DNA of 64,000 bases, from positions 1-64,000 of the forward strand of contig JAMXBD010001598.1 in assembly GCA_024138025.1 (NCBI GenBank), written 5' to 3'. Of the stretch, positions 1 through 11,482 are shown in pieces; within the stretch, counting starts at the first letter, position 1, and each line of letters opens with the position of its first letter. The notes below the pieces were generated by a model, which was not told where the DNA came from, made no database searches, and saw only the letters and a list, made by a program, of their open reading frames with translations. Position numbers and translations under genes: made by a program. Origin of the DNA: Combretum micranthum. Lineage: Eukaryota; Streptophyta; Magnoliopsida; Myrtales; Combretaceae.

Positions 1-1791
1 TCACTTTTCGAAAAGTAATTTTCTTCTTTTCTAAATTCTTATATTAGTGCTACTCTTCCTATTTATTTTCTATATAATTTTCCTTTGACCATTTGTTTAA
101 AAAGGATCTTAATTTGAAAATTTCATTCCTTTCTCATAAGGTTTCCTCTATATTATGTTTTCATAGAAATCATTTTGTATCAAAAATCATTTTCTTTTTG
201 AAAACAAAGTGATATAGAAATGATTTAAAAAGCTCTTTCAAACAAAAGTAGTTTCTAAATTGTAGTGAGTTCTTCTTATAATCTTGAAAAGACTTACTTT
301 ATTTTTGTTAAACCATAGATTTTATATTCCATATAAACTTATGCTAAGTGATAGAATCTCTTTTTATCAAATATTTTTAGAGCTTGGAAAAATTTGGATA
401 ACAATCTTAATGGCATGATTTATGAGAAATAATAACTAGCAAAAATAACATAAAAATAAATAAAGTCAGTATTAGGAGTCTTAGCTTCTTCAAGGCTCCT
501 GGATTAAGAAGTAGACTAGTCCCCAAAAAAAATAAAATGAAAAGAAAGAAAAAAGATTGTTTTAACTTGATGAGGACAAGTCTAAGACTAGAGACTAGTC
601 TTAAAATAGCAAGAAATAAATAAATTGCAATGAACGAAATAAATAAATTACTTTGCATGGAAATAAATAAATTGCAAGTGAGCTTATATACTCTAAAGAA
701 TATATATATATAAATACATAATAATACTTAGATATAATAACAATAATATGAACAAAATAACAACATAAAACATAAATAGATTTCCATGAATAAGAACAAT
801 ACTGAACATAGTGTAGCTTCCATAATATTTAGTTTTTGGAAACTTACACTATGGTCATGTAAAGTTACATGACATGAGAAGAAGAAATTATAAAGAAAAG
901 TTTTACCTAAAGAAGGTTTTTGAGTGAGGTTATGAGTTTTGTGTAGGTAGAAAGTAGTTTGAGATTATTTTGAGAGAGTTTTGGGAGAATATTTGGAGAG
1001 AGTTGAGAGAATAATTGAGAGAGTTTTTGTAGAAAATTGTGAGTAGTAATTGTGTGAAAAAAGTAAAAGAAAAGAGGGGTATTTATAGGAATGAGGAGTG
1101 AATTTTTGTATGATTTAAAGATAAAATAAAACAAATTGGGGGGGGGGGGGGGGGGGGGGGGGCACCAGCCATACATTGAGAGGGGGAGAAAGAGTGTTTT
1201 ATTTTGTATTTTTGTTAAATAAATGTAATATTAGTAAGGTAGATGTGAAATAAAGTTATGGAAAGGTAAAAAGTAAAGGTTATAGGTTATGGTATTTGTA
1301 AGAGTAGGTGCAAGAAAAAGTAGGGAGGAAAGAATAGTATAAAATAGTAGTAAATAGTGTAATGTAAAGTAGATATGACTAATAAAGTACTGGTAGTAAG
1401 AAAATACGCGTATAATTGCGATATCTGTTATTTTTACTTACCGAAAAATTATAAAACTTATATTTTTGAAATCCTTATATTTTTACGAGTCTAATGGTAT
1501 ATTCGGAATATTTTTACTATTTCGAGCTCCGAGATACGTTTTTCAAGAACTGTGTCCGATCAAGTTCAAAACGATTCGCGGTTTTACTAATCTAATCTTT
1601 TTAAGCTTCCTTAGGTAATTATGCACTATTCTACATATTAAACTCTTACTTACTTTCTCCGAGTTGCTTATTCAAGATTGCCGGACTTAAGCCATTACGT
1701 CTAACTAGGGTTTTATCGACTTTAGGGTTCCGATTGACATCCAGATTAGGGTTTTAAGCTAAACTGATTTCCAATAATTTTGGGATTTACA
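1..1791 (-). mobile_element. Partial LTR of a large gypsy-type LTR family, running off the left edge
   Basis: The right part of this stretch (about 1070-1791) matches, in order, the right part of the large LTRs at 26914-31293 and 47968-52967. Shared landmarks are an ATAAAACAAATTG stretch followed by a GCACC block, a block rich in GTAAGAGTA, an ACCGAAAAATTATA block, a TTTCGAGCTCCGAGA/ACGTTTTTC block, and a closing GGGATTTACA. The closing bases read TGTAAATCCC on the minus strand, which is how this LTR class begins, so the LTR is read leftward. A TATA-like CTATAAATA lies on the minus strand at about 1080-1090. The left end is outside the window. No coding capacity is seen; the open frames here are chance. 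Family membership is by eye, and divergence is clearly higher than between the two 5-kb LTRs. Confidence 0.6.
1138..1162. repeat. Homopolymer run of 25 G
   Basis: Twenty-five consecutive G bases. The homologous place in the solo LTR near 30180-30205 reads as ordinary mixed sequence, so this run expanded in this copy or is an assembly artefact. Confidence 0.95.
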
Positions 1792-2328
1792 AATTTCCCT
1801 CTACTTTTTCCTATAAATACCACATTCTTCCTTTCATTTCCTTCACACTTTTCATACACTACAATTACTCTCTCAAATCTCCAAAGTTCTCTCAAAGTTC
1901 TCTCCAGTTTATCTTTCATAGGTAATGCTTCTTTAAGTTTTCCTTATGTTCATTTGCTTAGTTTGAACATAGTGTGTGTTTCTAAACCACGGAGGTTAGA
2001 AAAGCAACAATATGTTTATACTTTGTTCTTGTTCATGAATCTATTTTCCTTTATGTTGTTCTTATATTTATCTAACAAAAATATTTATGTAATTATATAT
2101 ATATATATATATCTTTTAGAGCATATAAGCTCATTTGTTATTGCAATTTATTTACTTTCAAGTTGTTTAAGACTAGTCTTTCTAGTTTTAGGCTTGTCCT
2201 TATCAAGTTAAAACAATTTTCTTTTTCTTTTGAGACTAGTCTGTTCTTAGTCCCGGGAAGCCTTGAAGAAGCTAAGGCTCCTAATACTTGACAATTATTA
2301 TTATGCTTATTTATCTTATATTCTTTAT
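1792..2328 (+). mobile_element. Oppositely oriented fragment of a related LTR
   Basis: Read on the plus strand, this segment resembles the reverse complement of about 410-1090. Both carry a CCTATAAATACC TATA-like box, then a CTCTC-rich leader, a TA microsatellite, a GAGCATATAAGCTCA-like block, and a distinctive block with TTTAAGACTAGTCT, CTTGTCC(T)CATCAAG and GCCTTGAAGAAGCTAAG. The two therefore form arms of an imperfect inverted repeat around about 1100-1800. The segment stops exactly where the copia LTR begins at 2329. No protein is recognised. Confidence 0.55.
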
Positions 2329-3904
2329 TGTTTTAGTTTCTCTCAATAATGATTTTAATGATAACAAAAAGACCCAAATGTTTTCTAACTATTTAACAAG
2401 TGTGCAGTGTTTAGATACATTATATATTAGAGCTTATCAGAACGAATTTCAGAGAAGGATTTGAAATCAGAAAGAATTTCAGAAAGAGTTTTTGTAATAC
2501 GCAAAGAATTAAAATCAGAAGGAATTCAGAAGGCAATTCTTACTCAGAACGTAATTCAGAAGGAAATTATGTTATGACTTGTGAATGAACAGAGTATTCA
2601 GAAGAATAATCAGAGGGCATTTATGGATAACTCTGAACAACAAGTATTTTTCGAATTTTTCATATATTTTGAAGACCTAGCACCAAAGTGGATGTATTTG
2701 GACAATGCATTCAATTATGTTCCACAAGTTGGTTCAACTATCCAAAGGGGATTTAAGTTAGTTGAGTTAAGTACCATTTCGAAGAAATTTGAAGTCTCAC
2801 GAGAACATATACTTGGAAAGTCTACTTCACGTGATCTTACAATGGGGATAAAATTATCCAAAACATCTTTAATTCTTTTGTTACGAATACTTCAAATATC
2901 AGAGGATTATCTTAACTATTTTCATGGGATATTTTCAACGTAATTCAAATTGAAGTCAGGAGAAGATTAAGAACTTCCGAGATTTATGCCAGATTTTCAG
3001 TTTAACTAGATGAATAAAATTCATCTATATCCAAAGGAGATCAAAGCGCAATAACCGTGGAAAAGAAGACCAGATTTTGTGCGAAAAAGATGCAAAGAAT
3101 CAGGACTATTCAGTCACTAGCCGTTTGATATTTTGAAGAACATTATAAGCTCGAGAGAATGAAGAAAACAGAGATACAGCAACTATTCTTTTCTGAACAA
3201 GCGAATATTAGAAAGGCTCTCTACAAAGCTGAATAACCGTGCTTATTTTGTACTAAATACCTAAGAGGAAATTTTATTCTTATTCCTCAACTTGATTCGT
3301 GATTTCATTTTAAGTGAGTTTGAGTGTTACAAGTAGGCTCAGTAGTTGATTATAGCTTGAGGAAAGCTAGGGAGGTCAGCTGAGTGCATTTGTAGCCAAA
3401 GTGTGTTTGGCAAAAGACAACTTGTAACGTGATTCAATTATTGGATAGTGGAACATACCGGTGAGGAGTACCGGGTCCCCGGCTTGGTGCTGGAAGAGTG
3501 GAGTACGCGCAAGGCGGAACCACTATATATAGCTTTGCATCTCTCTCTACCTTATTCTTTTAAATTTCGTATACATTTACTTGAGTAATTGTGCTGTAGC
3601 GTAAAATCAGAAACTGGTTCAGAAACTAATTGCAAGTATTTTCGATAATCAGAGACTATTTCAGAGACTAAAATCTGAGACTTTATTTTTGCTTAAACTT
3701 AACATTTAGTGATATGAATTAAACTTGTTTGCTTCCGCATTTTCACTAAAGTTTTGTTTATCAAGTTTATTTGTTTTCAAGAAAGTTGAAAAGCCATTTT
3801 TGATTTGTTTAACCAAGGTTGTGATTTTATCAAAGTTTTAAAGGATAAAATTTTATCTTAAAAACCAATTCACCCCCCCCTCTTGGTTATTATTGGGACC
3901 AACA
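2329..3904 (+). repeat. 5' LTR of the SIRE-type element
   Basis: 1576 bp, running from TGTTTTAGTTTCTC to GGGACCAACA. It aligns along its whole length with 11483-13108, with only scattered one-base differences, small indels and a C-run expansion in the right copy. The open frame at 2581-2943 lies inside the LTR and is not a gene. Confidence 0.93.
3523..3532 (+). promoter_or_regulatory. TATA-like box in the 5' LTR
   Basis: CTATATATAG sits about 370 bases before the LTR end, followed by a CT-rich tract. It is a plausible core promoter for the element transcript. The same box is at 12673-12682 in the right LTR. This is inferred from sequence only. Confidence 0.5.
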
Positions 3905-3906
3905 AT

Positions 3907-3918
3907 TGGTATCAGAGC
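3907..3918 (+). other. Primer binding site (initiator Met-tRNA)
   Basis: TGGTATCAGAGC begins two bases after the LTR end. It is the standard plant primer site complementary to the 3' end of initiator methionine tRNA. Confidence 0.95.
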
Positions 3919-3955
3919 GTTCTCATTGAATTAAATTGAGTGATCTTATCTGAAA

Positions 3956-5798
3956 ATGGCTGATAATAACATAGCAATCAACAAGGCACCTTATTTCGAT
4001 GGATCTAACTTTGCCTATTGGAAAATGCGAATGGCTACTTATATCAAAGCTAATGACTTTGATTCTTGGCAGGTTATTTCCGATGGTGATCATGAAGTAA
4101 CAACAACCAGTGGAGAGATTGTGACAACAACCGAGAAGAGACTCATAGAAAAGAACAACAAGGCTAAGAATCTCTTGCTCACTACAATAGCTCCTTCTGA
4201 ATTTTATCTTATTTCTTCATGCAATACCGCAAAGGAGATATGGGATATTTTATCAGAAACCTATGAAGGAACTAACACTATTAAGGATACTAAAATAAAT
4301 GCCTTGCTACAACGCTATGAACTTTTCAAAATTAAACCAGATGAGAAAATAAAAGATGCTTTTAATCGATTCACTTCTATTACAAATGAGCTAACATCAC
4401 TTGGAAAGAAATTAGAAGATGCAGATCTTGTTAGGAAGATTCTTCGGATTTTGCCAAAATCATGGGATGCCAAGAAGACAGCAATTGAGGAAGCTCAAGA
4501 CTTGAACAAGCTGTCGCTCAGTCAACTAAGGGAGAAATTAATGGCGTATGAATCTCATATCATCTCCACCGAGGAACCTGAGAACAGTACTAAAGCTGTG
4601 GCTTTCAAAGCTAAGAAAATAGCTGTGGAAGAGACTGATTCAGAAGAAGATAATGATGTTGAAAATATCAGTATGCTGGCTCGAAGACTCAACAACCTGA
4701 TGAAAAAAGGTAAGAAATATAAGAGTTTTAGCAAATATAACAAGTTTGATGTAGGAAAAAGCTTTAAAGACAAAGAAGAAAAGAAAGAGAAGAAAGAGAT
4801 CGTGTGTTACGAATGCAAGAAGCCAGGGCATATCAAATACGAGTGTCCAGTGCTAAAGAAGAAAATGAAGAAATTCAAAAAGAAGAGTCGTGCTATGATG
4901 GCAACATGGAGCGACTTAGATGAATCAGAAGCTGAATCAGAACCTACCAGTGAAGACGAGGAACAAGCCAACCTATGCTTAATGGCTACATCAGAGGTAA
5001 ATTCCGAATCTGAAACTGATGAAATAGAAACAGAAATGTATTCTGAAATGAAGAAACTTCTAAGAGCACTTAAGAAAGCTGATTCGAAGGTGTTTAAATT
5101 AGATATAGAAAACAAAGCTTAAGAAATGAGAAAGACGTGTTGAAACAAACAAATAAGTTACTTGTAGATGAAAATGATATTTTGAAAGATGAAAATGAGA
5201 ATTTGTATGTGAAATCTGAAACCTTGAAGAAGGAAAATGTTACTTTGAGAAATGAAATCAAAAGTTTAAATGGTCGAGTAGATGTGCTATCACAAGAAAT
5301 TAAAAATACTTTCAATAAGTTTAATGAAAGTGAAGAGAAATTAAGAATGCTTATTGGAAGTCAAAGACCGGCATTCATTAAACACGGATTAGGATATGGT
5401 GATGATAACTCAGCAAAATTAAAGAAAACAGTTTTTGTGAAAGCAAAAGAACCTGTGAATGATAAAACTCTTAAACAAGTTAAGACGCATGCTAAGAAGA
5501 ATATGAATAACGAAGGCAGAAAGTCACTCAGAGGGCATTATCAACAGAATTATCCACTCAGAAGGTATAGCAGAACCTCCAGGTATGGTATAACAATCAA
5601 TATCCGAGGAGAAATTATAATCATCAAAAATATCATACACATCCTTATGCATGTTTCTTTTGTAATAAAGTAGGACACATAGAAAAGTATTGCTTCTACA
5701 AAAGAAACAAGCTCAGTACTTATCAAGTTCAGAAACTAGATAAAATGAGCTTGACTTATCAAGGACCCAAGTATGTTTGGGTTCCTAAAAAGGTTTGA
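3956..5798 (+). pseudogene. gag: gag polyprotein of the SIRE-type copia element (frameshifted)
   Basis: The structural protein that forms the cytoplasmic particle packaging the element RNA. The first open part (3956-5122, 388 residues) begins MADNNIAINKAP and has the copia gag core (YFDGSNFAYWKMRM near residues 13-26; IWDILSETYEG near 95-105). A CCHC zinc knuckle CYECKKPGHIKYEC lies at residues 284-297, followed by an acidic Glu-rich tail. Reading shifts frame near 5117 into a Lys/Glu/Asn coiled-coil-like part (5137-5590). It shifts again near 5590, after which a second knuckle CFFCNKVGHIEKYC lies at about 5649-5690. The frame closes with WVPKKV and TGA at 5796-5798. The start is the first ATG after the primer site. 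Two frame breaks make this copy defective unless they are sequence errors. Confidence 0.88.
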
Positions 5799-5822
5799 TC
5801 ACCTTTTCTGTTGTAATTGTAG

Positions 5823-6428
5823 GAACAAGGAACAAAAATCAAAGGAACATGGTACTTAGATAGTGGATGTTCAGGCCACATGACGGGTGATGCCTCCTTG
5901 TTCACTAGCATTATGTGGAAAGAAAAAGGATATGTAAGATTTGGTGATGACAATCGTGGAAAAATAATCGGTACAGGTACTATTGGTCATTTTCCATATT
6001 TGATTGAAAATGTTTCATTAGTAAAAGGACTAAAACATAATCTTTTGAGTATAAGTCAATTATGTGACAAAGGCTACAAAATGGTTTTTGAGAAAAACAA
6101 ATGTTTTGCTTATAATATCGACGGTGTAAAATTGTTCGAAGGCTTTAGAAAAGGAAATATATATTTATCACGCCATCTGAAATGAATGTTGAGTATTGTT
6201 TTCTGACTATGAATGATAACATTCACTTGTGGCATAAAAAGCTTGGACATGTAAATTTTAATCAACTAGAAAAACTTTCGAAAAATAATCTAGTTGTTGG
6301 TTTGCCTAAAATAAATATAAAGCAAGAGGTGAAGTGTACAACGTGTTTGAAAAACAAAATGGTTTCAACATCTCACAAAAGTAAAAATCATATTCTACAA
6401 AAAGACCTCTTGAACTTTTACATCTTGA
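5823..6428 (+). pseudogene. pol: pol, protease and GAG-pre-integrase part
   Basis: The aspartic protease region shows WYLDSGCSGHMTG at 5850-5888, with the catalytic D-S-G. This is followed by an NVSLVKGLKHNLLSISQLCD block typical of copia protease ends (about 6006-6065). The frame breaks near 6180. The next frame carries the GAG-pre-integrase zinc domain: LWHKKLGHVN near 6219-6250, then a CTTCLKNK block near 6337-6360, giving the H-H-C-C pattern of the integrase N terminus. A second frame break falls near 6400. The frame upstream of the protease is the same as the gag frame, but three stop codons (5796, 5814, 5820) lie between them. Confidence 0.85.
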
Positions 6429-7122
6429 TTTGTTTGGACCTACAAGAACCTTAAGCTTAGGAAGAAACAAATACGGATTAGTAATTGTTGATGATTTTTC
6501 AAGGTACACATGGGTGTTCTTTTTAAAACAAAAATCTGATACGTTTGAAGCATTTCAAAAGTTTGCTAAACAAGTTCAGAATGAAAAAGGTTTTTCTATT
6601 GTTTCTTTAAGAACTGATCATGGAACAGAATTTGATAATTCCTTGTTTATATCATTTTGTGAAGAAAATGGTATAAATCATAATTTTTCAGCACCTTATA
6701 CACCTCAACAAAATGGTGTAGTTGAAAGAAAGAATAGAACAATACAAGAAATGACACGTTCTATGTTAAATGAGAGTAAAATAGCTGAATATTTTTGGGC
6801 TGAAGCTGTTGCTACTGCATGTTATATAATGAATAGAGTATATATTCGACCAAATACTACAAAAACTTCTTATGAATTATTTCGTGGAAGAAAACCATCT
6901 GTCTCATATTTTCATGTGTTTGGTTGTACATGCTTTGTGAAAAAGAATGCAAGTAATCTTGGAAAATTTGATGAAAGATCTGATGAAGCAATCTTTTTAG
7001 GATATTCACAAAGTAGTAAAGCTTACCGTGTTTTTAATAAATCAACAAAGGTGGTAGAAGAATCTATAAATGTGCGTTTTCTTGATAATATAAAAGATGA
7101 TGATGATGATGATTACCTTTAA
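6420..7122 (+). CDS. pol: pol, integrase core domain
   Basis: Integrase joins the DNA copy to the host chromosome. The first catalytic Asp is in the LDLFGP block at about 6424-6440. The second is in RTDHGTEF (residue 63 of the frame starting at 6430). The catalytic Glu is in [10 protein letters not shown] (residue 99), giving the DD35E spacing of retroelement integrases. The conserved [12 protein letters not shown] block and the downstream [14 protein letters not shown] motif of copia elements are intact. The frame ends in an Asp-rich stretch and stops at 7122. The next frame continues into the RT linker, so a frame break lies here. Confidence 0.88.
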
Positions 7123-8960
7123 GTAAACATGATGAACCTAATTCTGTTATATCAGAAACAAAATCAGAAGACAATAATGGTAAATTTCAGGTATCTGATA
7201 AAGCAGAAGGCAAATCAGAGAGTAATAAAAATAAAAATGTAGAATCTGATAAGGCAGAAACTAATACAGAAGGTAATCTGGAAAGAAAATTTGACTCTCC
7301 CGAAAGCTCAAAAGCATGGAAATATAAATCATCACATCCATCTAGTTTAATTATTGGAGATATAGAATGTGGAACTAGGACTAGATCTAAATTAAAAGAT
7401 ATTGAAAATCATTTTGCTATGATTTCTGAAATAGAACCAAATAACATCAATGAAGCTTTAAACGATAATAATTGGATTGATGCTATGCAGGAGGAATTAA
7501 ATCAATTCCAAAGAAATAATGTTTGGAATTTAGTCCCTAGACCTAAAGATAAATCAATTATAGGAACTAAATGGGTATATAAAAATAAATTAGATGAAAA
7601 TGGTAAAATTATAAGAAACAAAGCTAGGCTTGTAGCAAAAGGATACTCACAAGAAGAAGGTATAGATTATGATGAGACTTATGCACCAGTTGCTAGACTT
7701 GAAGCTATACGTCTTTTGCTTGCTTATGCTTGTTTTAAAGATTTTAAATTGTTTCAAATGGATGTAAAAAGTGCATTTTTAAATGGTTATCTTAAAGAAG
7801 AGGTATATGTTGAACAACCACCTGGATTTGAAGATCCAATTAAGCCTGACTATGTGTTTAAGTTAAGAAAAGCTTTGTATGGTTTGAAACAAGCACCAAG
7901 AGCCTGGTATGAGAGATTGAGTGAATATCTCATATCAAGTGGATTTCAAAGAGGTACGATTGATACAACTTTATTTATTAAGCACTATACAAATGATTTA
8001 TTAGTTGTACAAATATATGTTGATGACATAATATTTGGATCAACTAACGAAATATACTGTCAAGAGTTTGCAAGATTCATGCAGGCTGAATTTGAGATGT
8101 CCATGATGGGTGAACTGAATTTCTTCTTGGGATTACAAGTCAAACAAACAAGAGAAGGAATATTTATTCACCAAGAGAAGTACACTAAACAAATATTGAA
8201 GAAGTTTGGATATGAAAATACAAAAGAAGTAGCTACTCCAATGAGTACTTCTACCAGGTTAGACCTTGACTCACAAGGAAAGAAAATTAATGAGAAATTA
8301 TATAGAAGTCTAATTGGTTCACTTTTGTATTTGACTGCATCTAGACCAGATATTTTGTTTGCTGTATGTATTTGTGCAAGATTTCAAAGTAATCCAACTG
8401 AAACACATTTACAAGCTGTGAAAAGAATTTTCAAGTATATTGCATGTACTGCAAAATTAGGAATCTGGTATCCCAAAAATCAAAATTTTGAATTAATTGG
8501 ATACTCAGATGCTGATTATGCAGGATGTAAAATTGATAGAAAAAGTACATCTGGTACTTGTCAATTCTTAGGAGATAAACTGATTTCTTGGTCATCAAAG
8601 AAACAGAATTCAGTTGCTCTATCTACAGCTGAAGCTGAATATGTCTCAATTGGAAACTGTTGTGCACAAGTTCTGTGGATAAAACAACAAATGCAAGATT
8701 ATGGATTGGAAAATAAAAATGTATCTATTAAATGTGATAATACGAGTGCAATTAACTTAACTAAAAATCCTGTGCATCATTCTAGATCAAAACATATAGA
8801 CATAAGACATCATTTTATAAGGGATCATGTGACAAATGGTGACATAAATATAGAATTTATATCAACAGAAAATCAATGTGCTGATATATTTACAAAACCT
8901 CTAGACAAAAATAGGTTTGAATTTTTAAGAAATGAAATTGGCATGTGTTTTCCTTATTAA
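7123..8960 (+). CDS. pol: pol, copia reverse transcriptase and RNase H
   Basis: Copies element RNA into DNA and degrades the RNA strand. An acidic Ser/Glu/Lys linker (7123-7420) leads into the copia RT. In the 513-residue frame from 7419 the landmarks are [14 protein letters not shown] (23-36), [11 protein letters not shown] (68-78), the first catalytic Asp in [10 protein letters not shown] (114-123), [21 protein letters not shown] (151-164) and the catalytic YVDDIIFGS (200-208). RNase H follows with SDADYAGC (363-370), STAEAEY (402-408), the CDNTSAI block, and a C-terminal [11 protein letters not shown]. The frame is uninterrupted over RT and RNase H and ends at a natural stop. This is the best-preserved gene of the element. 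Confidence 0.93.
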
Positions 8961-9184
8961 ATGAATTTATAACATGAATTAATAATCGAATAAAAAATAA
9001 AAAGGAGAAAAAGTAGAAGAATAATGAAAAGGGGCGGACAGATTTTTTTTTTTGGCGCTTATTTCCTTGGGAATTAAATAAGCACAGATCCTTAATCGAA
9101 TTTCTCGCGTCCTTCATATTTCCAGTAAATCAAATCCCTGACGTTCTTATCTTCCAAAATACTCTCTTTTTCAAACCCTAACCT

Positions 9185-11163
9185 ATGGCTCCAAGAAAAT
9201 CGAACCGTCTTACTGCAAAAGGATTCAAGACTAAGAAGTCTTCCGAACCCATACACATAGAAGACGACACACCAGTGACTGAGGAAATTCTCCAACCCAC
9301 AATGTCAGATGAGGTTGCAAGAGAAACAAGGACTAAATCAATGCATGATGAAAAAGAAACGCTCGATGATGCTTCAAGAAACGAAAATGAACCTGAGAAG
9401 GATGAAAACCAAAGTGAGAATGCTAGTATGAAACATCCTTCAGAAGGTGTTTCAGAAGCAAACCCTGAGCCAGAGAACGACTCAGAGGGTTTGATGATAG
9501 GTTAAAATGTCATGAGGAAGTTGTCTAAGAGAAATGTCCTGAAGGAAGATCTTTGAAGAAGAAAAAGAAATCAACAAAAAGGACATCAGCAAAAAGGAAA
9601 AGAACCAAAGAGGCTGATCCTTTTATCAAAAAGAGGAAGACAAACCAGAATAAGGTACTCGAATGTGCTTGCCTAGACTATAAATTCTTTACTGCAAATG
9701 GTTTTTTCTGGAATTCTTGGTTAGACATAGTAGGATGTAGGAAAATATGTAGAATAATGGATGTTGTAGACGGAAGTTTGATAAATGAGTTCTATGACAA
9801 CCTAGAGCAGCTGGAAGATTTATCCTTAAAATCAAGAATTCTTGGTCAAAAAATCATTTGAATAGGACAGACCTGGTTAACTGTTTTGATATGAAAGATA
9901 TTAATGATGATGAGTGGCTGATCAATTTGCCACGAAATATGCTGTATAGAGAATTGAATGATGGAGTGGGTGACTTTGAAGAAAAGGATATTTTTGCGAC
10001 AAATTTTGAGTTGCTAATAAGACTGTTACATAAGGCTGTCGTTGATTGTATTTTACCTAAAAATGGTAGTACAACCTCTATAAGCAAGGAAGAAGCTTTA
10101 GTTGTTCTAGCCATGAGAAGAAATAAGACTTTGGATATACCACGGATGATTCTTCGTCATATTTGGAGAACTCGTCGAAACAGACCCTATGGAAATTTGT
10201 TAATGAAATTTTTCAAATACAAAAAGATCAATTTACCCAACACTTTTAAATTTCCAATAACTGTTAAAAAGATTGGGGAAATCAATCTAAAGTACATGGG
10301 GATTAATGTTTCAGACAAGTTCTGGTTTTCATTGGATGGCACATGGTATAGGAATCCAAAGTTTAGTAAATTTTCATTTGATTGGCAAAGGATTAAAGCT
10401 ATCGCTGAGGGGGAGGTTGTGTTGCCGGAAGAAAATGCAGAGGATGATGAGGAGGTGGAGAAAACAACAAAGAGAAAAAGTAAAGGTAAAATGGAAGGGA
10501 AAAAGAAGAAGAAATATACAATCAGACTGGTGGTAAATTTGAAATAAAAGAAGGCAGAGAAGGAGTGATTCAGAGAGTGAATCAGAAAGTGACTCAACCC
10601 ATATAAAGCCACCAGGAGAAACTTCAAGGACAAGTCTGGAGTCTGATTTGAATAATGTGGTTGATCAAGCAGTTATGAACTTTAAAAAGGAATTTGTGGA
10701 ATCTATTTTAACTGTCTTTCACAACTATGTTCCTACAACTCAAGACTCTCAAGCTTCTCCAAGAGTTTCTTCACCAGTTCGTGACATTCCTGTTCCATCA
10801 ACAGAAATTCCTCCTGATCTAACTCAGCACGCAAAGGCTGCTTCTAACAAGGAAGGTCAATCTGAAAAAGCTGCTGAAGCAGAACTTGTTGTTGAAGAAG
10901 AAGTAGGTGATGTCCATGCTGTTGCCCAAGACCTCATCATTGGCCAACCATCAGAAAACCTTCCTTCTTCTAATCCACCTGGACCAACAATGTCTCAACC
11001 AGACCTCTTGAATGAGGATGTTCACACAGTGGCTACTGTGATGAATACTCTTCGAGATCAACCAATACCCACTGAATCAACATTAACCAAAACAACTTTT
11101 CCGCAACGAAGGAAAGTACCAGCAAGAAAATCTGTCAGAATAGCAACTTCTAAAAAGAACTGA
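9185..11163 (+). pseudogene. Third ORF (envelope position) with putative plant-transposon-protein-like domain, frameshifted
   Basis: The open blocks at 9185-9505, 9553-9861, 9858-10547 and 10648-11163 lie in different frames but read as one protein of roughly 640 residues. The N terminus is basic then acidic (MAPRKSNRLTAKGF), with a Lys-rich, nuclear-signal-like patch near 9556-9650. The middle part (about 9690-10380) has the pattern of a domain found in many plant retroelement third ORFs and often annotated as a putative plant transposon protein: a conserved Phe/Trp start, an INEFYDNLEQLEDL block, a DDEWL block, a later IRLLHKAVVDCILPKNGS block and an EALVVLAMRRN block. The C-terminal part is Pro/Ser/Glu-rich (10740-11130) and ends in a basic tail. 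SIRE elements often carry an env-like ORF here; no convincing signal peptide or membrane segment was seen. Function unknown. Confidence 0.65.
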
Positions 11164-11482
11164 GACTTTTCAATTTCTGTTTTTCAGACTCTTAATTTGA
11201 TGTTTGTTAATTTTTTTTTTTGCAACTTTATTTCTAAGACAATATGTTTGTTATTAAGTCTTTCTGCATATTTTGTTTCTCTCAATATCTTGACTGATGC
11301 TAACAAAAAGGGGGAGAAAAGTAAACAAAATATATACAATGACTAAATATATATTAGTGGATAAAATGACTGAATATTGCATACTGTATTGCATACTGTT
11401 GCTGTTGCATATTATGATGACCGAATGTTATAAAATTTATATTTTGTCATATGGGTTTTGTTATCATCAAAAAGGGGGAGAA
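11164..11482 (+). other. 3' untranslated region of the element with two purine tracts
   Basis: No coding signal. A purine tract AAAAAGGGGGAGAAAA occurs at 11305-11320 and its near copy directly precedes the right LTR at 11470-11482. The second is the likely polypurine tract used to prime plus-strand DNA synthesis. Confidence 0.75.
11470..11482 (+). other. Polypurine tract
   Basis: AAAAGGGGGAGAA abuts the TGTTAG start of the 3' LTR. Confidence 0.85.

Noticed and set aside
2581..2943. 120-residue open frame, with a second copy at 11844-12095
   Set aside because: Both lie at the same place in the two LTRs of the SIRE-type element; LTR sequence, not a gene.
3907..3918. tRNA-like TGGTATCAGAGC sequences here and at 47144 and 56411
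   Set aside because: These are primer binding sites complementary to the tRNA 3' end, not tRNA genes; no cloverleaf surrounds them.
10187..10633. 148-residue minus-strand open frame, Ser/Phe-rich
   Set aside because: It is the antisense shadow of the third ORF of the SIRE-type element.
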